Of a stretch of DNA of 64,000 nucleotides, positions 56,788 to 64,000 are shown one piece after another. Both the position numbers and the translations under genes were made by a program. This stretch comes from Volutella citrinella (lineage: Eukaryota > Ascomycota > Sordariomycetes > Hypocreales > Nectriaceae): positions 2,108,001-2,172,000 of the forward strand of contig JAWZSP010000006.1 in assembly GCA_034401135.1 (NCBI GenBank). The letters run 5' to 3'. Each line of letters opens with the position of its first letter. Position 1 is the stretch's first letter. The notes below the pieces were generated by a model. The model saw only the letters and a list, made by a program, of their open reading frames with translations. It made no database searches and was not told the DNA's origin.

Positions 56788-57917
56788 TATTTCAGTCAAC
56801 AATTCTTAATTTTGCTTCGAATGGGTTTCGCCACCACTTGGCTGGGCGACATGGGGAAAATTACAAACTCCACGATTTATGGCAACATCTTTCGCCAGAT
56901 GTGAAGATTTTGGCCATTCACAGCATCTAGGACATTTGCTTTTGGGGTGCGAAATAAAATGAGGCGATTCATGGGCTGGCACGGAGCCGTTGCGTCGAAG
57001 CACAGGAATAAGGAACCCTTTATTCATGGGATGGGCAAAGGAGGCATTTAAGTTGGTTGATGGCTCGCCCATCGAAAAGCAACGGCTTTCATTCATGGGA
57101 TGGGTAAAACAGGCATTTGAGTTAGTACCTTGATAGCTCGCACATCAATTGCAAAAGACGCCGAACGGCGCGGAGATCATCACGATGAGGCTCGCCCCCA
57201 AAATGCGTCCACTCGTTCACAAGTGATCCGTCCTCGTTCTCGGGCCCGAGTTATCACTCGTTGTGTGCGCGCACGCGACCATGGCTGACATCGGAATGGG
57301 CCATCAGGTGATCGTCTGAGTCGTTTCAATCTGCGACCCGGATGGCTGCCTGTGGCCAACTCCCTACGTTGAATGCCAATGGTTATTGGGCCACTGAAGT
57401 CGTCAAGTGAGGGCGGACATGAAGTCGGGGGTGACGTGGTTGCGCTTCCACTAGCAACCCAGGGCCCCTAACTCCACTAACGGCCAGCAGTCTACAGCAT
57501 TGTAAGCCATGGACTCCAGGGCCTTGCAGCGCAAGCATGTTGTTCAGCGTCAACACGCCGAGACTATGTCAAGCAATGCTGAATAAATAATAATAATGAA
57601 TTAATTCCCATCGCCATTATACATTACAATTCGGAAATTGAATTACGAACGGCAGGTGTTGACCGGCCCGGAACTTGAGATCATTGAGGGAGCAACCCCA
57701 GTACATGTGTGCGAGGGGCAGGGGGTGAGGTGGTGGTGATGATGGCGATAACGGGTGTGCTCAAGATAAGACGGTTACATTTTATCAACGTCAAATGATT
57801 GGCAAAAGTGCAAATGACGAAATACGGATTGCGTCAATAAAGCAGCACAAAAAAAGGGGAGGTGGCAAGGAAAGGGCACGGTGTGAGTGTGTGATGTGGG
57901 TTACTAGCTGTGGGAGC
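56788..57917. other. Intergenic, holds one imperfect duplication
   Basis: This is a gene-free 1.1 kb between the dynamin-type gene and the tRNA. Apart from the imperfect duplication at 57022-57145 it shows nothing I could support. A small structured RNA cannot be excluded by eye. Confidence 0.55.
57022..57145. repeat. Imperfect tandem duplication, period 69 bases
   Basis: ATTCATGGGATGGGCAAAG begins a copy at 57022, and ATTCATGGGATGGGTAAAA begins the second at 57091. Similarity continues through GGCATTT(A/G)AGTT to GCTCGC-CATC. It is probably a local duplication without coding content. Confidence 0.7.
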
Positions 57918-57924
57918 AAAAAAA
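57918..57924 (-). terminator. Pol III terminator of the initiator tRNA gene
   Basis: On the minus strand a run of seven T lies 27 bases after the tRNA 3' end. It is the usual RNA polymerase III stop signal and supports Pol III transcription of the tRNA gene. Confidence 0.75.
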
Positions 57925-57951
57925 GAATTGGGCGATTTCTCGCCTTTGTGC

Positions 57952-58078
57952 TAGCAATTGCACGTTTCGATCGTGCGACCTCCGGGTTATGAGCCCGGCT
58001 GGGATGAATTAGACTGATGTCCTGGATAATGCAGTGGTGAAGAGGGAACATACCGCGCTTCCACTGCGCCAAATTGCT
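57952..58078 (-). tRNA. Initiator tRNA-Met (CAT) interrupted by a 55-base non-canonical intron
   Basis: Reading the minus strand, exon 1 (58078-58054) is AGCAATT, T, G, D arm GCGC-AGTGGAA-GCGC, G26. Exon 2 (57998-57952) is anticodon arm CCGGG-CTCATAA-CCCGG, variable AGGTC, T arm GCACG-ATCGAAA-CGTGC, AATTGCT and A73. The four stems contain 7, 4, 5 and 5 perfect Watson-Crick pairs. Eukaryotic initiator hallmarks are all present: A1:U72, three G:C pairs at 29-31/39-41, A54 and A60 in the AUCGAAA loop, and no separate U54. Box A (TGGCGCAGTGG) and box B (GATCGAAAC) are intact. The mature length is 72. The 55-base insertion lies between 26 and 27, not at 37/38, so standard tRNA finders may miss the gene. 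Confidence 0.92.
57999..58053 (-). other. Spliceosomal-type intron inside the initiator tRNA
   Basis: The minus strand reads GTATGTTCCC at the 5' end, has TCTAATTC about 10-15 bases before the 3' end, and finishes CCCAG. These are a 5' splice site, branch site and 3' splice site like those of the protein-gene introns in this window, and 55 bases is a typical length here. Because G26 precedes GT and the insertion ends in G, the border can slide by one base (GTATGT...CAG or GGTATG...CCA) without changing the tRNA. It separates box A from box B without damaging either. Confidence 0.8.
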
Positions 58079-59599
58079 TTGTTGCTGTTGAATGCTGTGG
58101 TGTTAATTGTGCCCAAGTACAGTATGACTCACGAGGCCATCGTGCCCTAGCCCTCGCCGGCTCCGGAGCTGGCCGCCCCCTCAGACGCGCGCAGCTAGGT
58201 CGCCTCACCAGTAAGATCATCTCAAGCGGCTGGCGGCTAGCTGGCTTTGATCTGTATGCGCACGCTATGCTTCTTTTGACTGATCACTCAAAATGCGCGT
58301 TATTTTCGTATTTGCTCTTTCCAATTCTGAATTTCTCGGTGGCCCCGCGGCAAAGTGCAGGGTAGCGGGAAACTAAAACACCAAGTAGCAAACACGGTGC
58401 AGCCATGTTTATCAGCGCTGCTGGAGTGATTTGTATTTTGTGCGCATGGCTTGCATTATGGTTGCTTTGGTTATTCGTTTTTGGCCTCTGTCGGTGTCCT
58501 TGACGCTCTGGCGTGGGCGTAGATTTATTTGGTCCCCTTCACAACGTGGCACGCGACATCACCACAGCGCACCGTAAATACTAGACCAGAGTATTTGGCT
58601 GTGGCATCTTGAATGGTCCCACAACAAGCTGACGTCACAGCAAGGAAACCACGCGCTTCATTACCCGCACAGAGAACCACCAAGATTGATAGAGTGAATT
58701 ACGACACATGAAAGTGGAGGTTAAAAAAAGAAAAAGACCCTGCATTTACATGGTCATGTATGGAGTACATGGTTTGCTTTTGAGCAACTGTCGCTGATCT
58801 AGGGACTAGCCACTTCCTTTTGGAGGCGACCAAGCAGACAGACGTCGAGGTAACCCGTGCATCAACAATCCTACTACATGCAGACGCCCTCCACAACTGC
58901 CACCCAGAAGCCAGGGACGGTCGCAAAGTTTGATATCCCAGCGGCTCGTAAAGCATCCCGTCCTCGCTCACCCAGTACGCTAGCAACGGCGCCACCACCA
59001 GCGAAATTCGCATCGCCTGATTGGGATGGCGGGCGTTAGGGGGGGCAAACGGGGGAAGGACAGACACAAGATGGGGTCCAGCAGGCTAACATGAAAAAAA
59101 AGGCGAGAAAGAAGTGCAAAAAACAGAGGCGACAGGCTGCCCTTTTCTCCCTCCTGTCCGAAACATTGAACGCCCGAGAACGCTGTCCTCTGCCAGGCGC
59201 TGCATTTTTGGAGCATCACGTCACAGTTGCAACAGAGCCACGCGAACCCAACGCACCCCAGGTCTGGCCCCCCTGGTCTAGGCCCCCAGGGCGTGGCGGG
59301 ACCCCTGCACAAGGCCCAGGGCCGCAGGGCCACTGCTGTCAGAGGCAGTCCGCCGGGGCAGTCACTGGACCGCCTTGACGCCATGGAGCAGCACCGCACC
59401 GCAACACCACCACGCTTCCCCCCCTCCCCCCTTCCTTCCCCCCAGCAGCAGCAGCAGCAGCGAAAGAGGCCCTACCCGGGCAGCGATCCTTCTTCGCTTC
59501 GCCGCTCCTTTGGCCGCGCTCTTTCTCCCGCTTCGCAAAAACCTCGAGCCCTCCCCTCGTTTCGCTTGGCTGCCCCCATGGCCTGATGCCGCGCGAGAC
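58079..59599. other. Intergenic, tRNA upstream region and EOS1 promoter
   Basis: The stretch holds a (CAG)n run near 59443-59460 and A/T-rich segments at 58690-58760. An open frame continues in-frame upstream of the EOS1-like ATG but has no ATG of its own. No other gene was recognised. Confidence 0.55.
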
Positions 59600-60747
59600 A
59601 TGGCCACGCCCTCCCCGCTCCGCCGGGACCTGTTCACCGGCCATGCTCCTCCTCAACCTCCGGCCGCCTCTGCACCGCCCGCAGCCCACCAGCCGCTGCT
59701 GCCTCCTCCTCCTCCCGCCAGCGGCATCGCCAATGCCCCGACGGCCATGAACATAGCGACGACGACGACCAAGACGGCCCCGGCCTCGACCGCTTCCCCC
59801 GACGATGCCCCCGTCCATCCAACACTGCTCCAGCCCCGGGTCGCCGTCGTGCTTAACGTCCCTCCGCCGTGGCACCCGTGGCTCTTCGCCCTGCGCCTCG
59901 TCTCCGTCCTGCCCGCCCTGTGGTGGGGGCTGCCGTCGGCTCTGCAGCTTCTCCTCCGTGTGCTGCCCGGGCCCCAGGTCCTCATCGTCGACGGAAAGGC
60001 CGGCGCAGGCTCGCTGCTGAGCTTCGACGCTGACCCGCGGTACGCTCTGGTTGAGACGGGGCTCGCTACCATCTGGGTATGCTCTCATGGGATACTTGGG
60101 AGGCACTCTTCTCTTTCTGACTCGCGTTAACAGGGTTTCGCATCCGGATACCTCTCCTTCTTCTTCACCGACTGCCTCATGTCTCGCTGGTGTGTAGCTA
60201 CCCCTCGAGTGCTCTGTTGTTGATGATGAATCGGTGGCTTACATGCTGTCTAGGCTGATCAACTACACGCCGCCCGCAACCATGGTCCGCCTCCTCGCTA
60301 TCAACGCCGTCAACGCATACATAACTGCCGGGCTCCTCAACCTGGCCGGCGGTTTCCAAGACCCGCGCCTCCTCCTACCGGGCTGGATCGCCATCGCAAC
60401 CGTATGTCAAGCTTGTCACACCTCCTGTCTCGCACACCCTCGGCTGTTCTACCCCCCCTCACTTGATGGACATGTGACCTAACTTCTTGCTGCAGACGCT
60501 TACTGTCCTCTACCACGTCGCGCACCAAAAGATCAACATCCGCAAGGAGACGTCGACTTCCATCAACGTCTTCTCCATCGCCAGCTTCATTAGCATGGTG
60601 ACCCTCCTGGCCCACATGCACCTACACACCCCTGCCTACCCCGAGATACCGCTCCTCACGTCTGGCCGACGGGCTTGGGAAGAGGCGTCGCGTGTCGTCT
60701 CCCAGGTCAGGGGCGACCTCCCCGTCCCAGGACACCAAGACCTATAG
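59600..60747 (+). CDS. EOS1: EOS1-like N-glycosylation protein
   Basis: Exons 59600-60076, 60134-60189, 60254-60401 and 60496-60747 encode 310 residues. After a long Pro/Ala/Thr-rich, low-complexity N-terminus, the conserved EOS1 core begins: VPPPWHPWLFALRLVSVLPA, then GFASGYLSFFFTDCLMSRW, LINYTPPATMVRLLAINAVN, TLTVLYHVAHQKINIRKETS and SINVFSIASFISMVTLLAHM. This matches the yeast Eos1 family of ER membrane proteins needed for normal N-glycosylation and stress tolerance. Four hydrophobic segments are visible. The ATG at 59600 is the only in-frame Met before the core. The gene is intact and looks like conserved core sequence. Confidence 0.88.
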
Positions 60748-61403
60748 TATGACCTTGTGCGGGTCCGGGATGCCCCAGGCGAGATTTGCTGCAAACCAAC
60801 TGATTGCGTCTTCCCTTCTTTCCGGCTTGGCTATGATATCCCGTCGTCTTGTGTGGTCCATCCTTGGCTTTTTGTCGCTGCACCTTACCTTCTCATCGCT
60901 CGGGAGTGTGGAGTTGGAGTTTATTATACCAGGACAACTGGCTGGCGTCTGTAGCTTCTGAATTTCCTCCTCTTTTTTGAAAGCATTTCTCGCATTTTCA
61001 CCTCACATGTCACATAGTAATGAAGAGACTCAAAAATTTCAGATCGACTTGAATTGCTAGACTACTGCTGGGGCTTGCCCAGAATAATGTAACGAGCGGC
61101 CGACAAGCCATGCTGATGCTGCTTTTGCCCGTAGTCTGATCCCCTGCGGGGGAGCAAAGGGAATGCAGTGGCTCTACCCGTTCCCAGAGGGAATGCAGGG
61201 GGTACTCTTCCAAAAAGAAGTCCACCAGGAACAATGATCCTGGCGGCATTGCCCGTCGTCCTAGAGTAATCGGAGCCGAGCCTCGGGGTATCAGTGGACA
61301 CGCCCGGATAAGGCACAAGCCGGAGGCTACATCCCAAAATGTCCTTAATGCCAACTTGCCCGGGGACGGCGGCGGTTGACAGGACGACAGGGCATGATGA
61401 GCA
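60748..61403. other. Convergent 3' region, no gene recognised
   Basis: This stretch lies between the EOS1-like and eIF1 genes, which converge here. GAGGGAATGCAG-type short repeats occur near 61148-61200. No gene was seen. Confidence 0.6.
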
Positions 61404-62222
61404 TTAGAAACCGTGGACCTTGATGGTCTTGGCATCTAGCTCGAGGCCTTCCTTCTTGTCGATGAGGAAATCCTGAACATCTTTGCGCTGATCACCCTGG
61501 AGCTGGATCACCTCGCCCATCTCGGTGTCGTTGACAATGGTGCCATTGCAGGCTGCTAAATGTTAGCGCGTTTCATCTGACAGTGACAGCATGGCACATA
61601 CCGAACTTCTTCTTGATGACCTTGAGAATCTTCTTTTGGTCAAACTTCTTTGGAAGACCCTGGACAGTGGTCAGAGTCTTACGTCCATTACGCTCTGCGC
61701 AAGAGTGTTAGCGGCGTGAAACATGCGACCTCATGCAGGCAACGCGTCGCGGTTGCCGACTTGAAGCATCCACGCGAGAGTTGGTGGATACATCGCGTCA
61801 CCGAGAGCGAGCGGCGCATGGGAAGGGGGTAGACGTACGCTGAATGCGTATATGGATGTAATTCTGCGTCTGCTTGGCTTCTCCTCCGTTGTCCTCGTCG
61901 GCTTCGGCGAAGGGGTCTGTACAACAGCAGTTAGTAAAATGCGCTGAGCTGGGAAGAATGCAACAATGTGATATGTAGACTGTCATGTGCGGGGGGAGTC
62001 TGGCTGGTGTGGCGTGGCAGCGACGCATGCAGGAACACGGCAGATACCCGCTTGCGGAAAAGGGAAAGGGTCGACGCGAGGAGCAAATCGACGAGTAGGA
62101 AGCGAAGCGCGAGAAAGTGGACAGGCCCAGGCGGAGCGGCGACAAGGGACAGTGACACGCGCAATGCAAAACAGGAGCGGGCGAGCGAGCGTACCGTAAC
62201 TCTTGAGATTTTCGATGGACAT
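61404..62222 (-). CDS. SUI1: Translation initiation factor eIF1 (SUI1)
   Basis: Four exons, 62222-62195, 61916-61839, 61694-61602 and 61552-61404, give 115 residues: MSIENLKSY, DPFAEAD, then NYIHIRIQQRNGRKTLTTVQ, GLPKKFDQKKILKVIKKKF, CNGTIVNDTEMGEVIQLQGD, DVQDFLIDKKEG and KTIKVHGF. This is the complete SUI1 fold that monitors start-codon selection on the 40S subunit. The first intron is long for this window (about 280 bases), as is common in fungal translation genes. The last acceptor is a tandem TAGCAG, so KKKFAC or KKKFAAC could be made. It lies about 3.3 kb from the initiator tRNA-Met gene on the same strand, a coincidence of two start-codon components. Confidence 0.96.
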
Positions 62223-64000
62223 AAACTCGGTCGGTAGCGGGGTGACCTTGGGAAATGGGTTTTGTAAAAGTGAGAGGGTGTTTTCAGCGACCGCTAACGT
62301 GAAGAGCGCCTCGCTGTGGGGTGGTGAGCTGGAGAGCTGTGCGACGGAAGTAGTGGGCAGTCGGCGGGTGATGCGATATGATGCGATGAGCGCGGGGGGG
62401 AAGGGCTTTTTAAAGTCGCAGTGGGATGACGGATGGTTGTTGCTGTTGAGGAAAGGGTGGCGAAGGGGGGAAAGAGGGAGGGAAAGAGTCAGGGCGGAGG
62501 GGCACGGGAGCGAGTGTGCACTGTGGGCTGGGCTGGGGCAGGAGCCGGCGGGTGGAGGCCTGAGATGTGAGGCTGACACAGGCAAAGGTGGCAGATGGTG
62601 GCGCACGGAACCCCAGCGCACTACCAGACTTGCACCGCAGTGGACGCCACGGACGGCAAGTCAGCCCGTGAACAGCCAGTGGGCAACCTGCCGTTCCGCG
62701 ACCGGGCGTGGAAACAAACATACAGCAAGCGCTGGAGAGCACAGGCAAGGGCGACTGATCCCGCCGCCACAGCCTCCGATTTCTGGGGCATCGCTTCGAC
62801 CGCTGTCCACGACCATCCACATCGATCATCAGTCACCGATTACGACTGTCCATGTGCGTGTGGACTGGCAGACTGGCAGACTGGTCGGGACTTTGGTCGA
62901 TTCCGGCCGACGCTGGTGTGGCGATGCGGCTCTGAACGATTTCCAATTGTCCGGAACGGCTGAGCCACATACAGTCATGGCGGGGTGTGTGTGGTGAATG
63001 TGCCATCGCTTGGTGACTCCCAGGAGGCCTTCCGCTGCCCACCACGACTTTGGTCAGTCATCCGGTCAGACATACGCGGCCCGGCCGACGAGCTTCCCCT
63101 CGATGCGTCTTGCGTCCTGAAGCGAGCACGCAAATCATCATGCAAGAAGCAGGAAATAGCAACAACCGAAGGCAGCGAATCTTGCATCACCATGATCGCA
63201 TGGTTTCGCATAGTCCGCCACTCTCTCTCCCTCAGCCCTTTTTGGGCGAGCATTGTGCCTGCACTAGCCACAGGCCACCACATTGCTCCAGTGGCTCCAC
63301 CCCTCCCGAGCGAGCCTGCTGGCAACTGCGAGTCACCGCTGCTCGATCGGGGTCCGCGCGTGACGACCAAGCCATTAGGGCTTGCCGCGGGAGGAGGCTA
63401 GCTCAACAGCCAATCTCTGTCCCTCCATTCCCATTCGACGGGCCAGCAAGCCAGGGACTCGCCGTCGCCTTCGCCGTTGCTGTCGCGTCCAATAATTACC
63501 GGGATCACTGGGTCAAGGTTCTGCGATACAGTGCTTGCTTCTCTCGCGCATCGGTTTCGGCGCCGCCACCCTGAGACAGGACGGGCTGCTGGCTTCTACC
63601 AAGTCCCCAAGACGTCGAGTCTTTCCGACGCTTCTCTGATCGGCTAGGGAAACTCCGCAATATCCTTGCCGCAAATCGTATCGGACTCTTGAGCAAGCAC
63701 AGTACTGGCGCTGTCGGAATCCCGCCATCCCGGTTGTTTCCAGGCTCAGCCAATCTGGGCCTTCCCATGCGGCGTTGATGATCAGCACCTTACCACCCCG
63801 CACAGCCCACCAACCCACTGACATTCCACTTTGCCCTGGCCTGGCGTTGCGCCCACTGCTTGCTCCCGTCGCCATTTCCGTCTGTGGAGCTCCAGTCAGC
63901 CCAGTCTAGTAACCAACTTTGCTTGACACTCCTGTGTGCTCTCCTTCCATAGCCTGACAAATCTGGATTCTGATACCCGTTTTCGGATACCTGTGTTACG
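62223..64000. other. Upstream region of eIF1 to window end, no gene recognised
   Basis: About 1.8 kb contains GC-rich, G-run sequence just upstream of eIF1 (62390-62540) and many overlapping short frames. No protein family, tRNA or repeat is supported. A gene may begin beyond the right edge. Confidence 0.5.

Noticed and set aside
57952..58078. The interrupted tRNA as a degenerate pseudogene
   Set aside because: All stems pair perfectly once the insertion is removed, both internal promoter boxes and a T-run terminator are present, and the insertion has splice-site-like ends.
59443..59460. CAG repeat as polyglutamine or polyserine coding tract
   Set aside because: It lies upstream of the only in-frame ATG of EOS1, so it is probably a 5' leader simple repeat.
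59339..60106. 255-codon minus-strand frame opposite EOS1
   Set aside because: Arg/Gly-rich low-complexity shadow of the Pro/Ala-rich EOS1 N-terminus.

Overview
The window reads as nuclear DNA of a filamentous ascomycete, most likely a sordariomycete. The evidence is about 45-65 base spliceosomal introns with GTAAGT/GTATGT donors and CTAAC-type branch sites, Zn2Cys6 regulators, a HET-domain gene, Dal5-type permeases, fungal phosphotransferase (APH) families and an F-box/DUF7600-like family. The species cannot be named from sequence alone. Gene models were spliced by hand, and most were checked for reading frame across every intron.

Layout. 1-5 kb: the 3' part of a sugar transporter, then C-terminal relics of two glycosidase genes (GH35 and GH95) joined head to head, then a Dal5-type permease. 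5.8-15.7 kb: a Zn2Cys6 regulator divergent from that permease, an APH-family gene, a small damaged cysteine-containing gene behind tandem repeats, and a second Dal5-type permease divergent from a type-B carboxylesterase across a promoter with paired GATA sites. 16-21 kb is a graveyard: a broken SRPK-like kinase, a broken gene of unknown family and a broken APH gene. 22-34 kb: an SF1 helicase-like gene with an altered Walker B site, a small membrane protein, a truncated HET gene, an intact secreted GH43 arabinanase and an F-box-like membrane-anchored protein. 34-39 kb: another dead APH gene, then a divergent pair, an LtnD-like dehydrogenase and a class II aldolase, which looks like a small sugar-acid catabolic module. 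41-47 kb: two convergent paralogues with N-terminal CxxC motifs. 48-54 kb: a three-helix membrane protein preceded by a uORF, a fourth APH gene lacking its catalytic Asp, and a C2H2 protein.

From about 54 kb rightward the content becomes conserved and intact: a dynamin-type GTPase, an EOS1-like N-glycosylation protein, translation factor eIF1 and an initiator tRNA-Met gene. The left 52 kb is accessory in character and rich in relics.

The most unusual object is the initiator tRNA-Met gene at 57952-58078 (minus strand). All 21 expected stem pairs and the eukaryotic initiator hallmarks are present, but a 55-base insertion lies between positions 26 and 27. This is not the canonical 37/38 tRNA intron site. 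The insertion starts GTATGT, contains CTAAT and ends CAG, so it looks like a spliceosomal intron inside a Pol III gene. Other points worth checking are a 2A-like NPGP motif inside the Zn2Cys6 regulator, repeated frameshifts at G/C homopolymers (possible assembly errors), and serial decay of the APH family.
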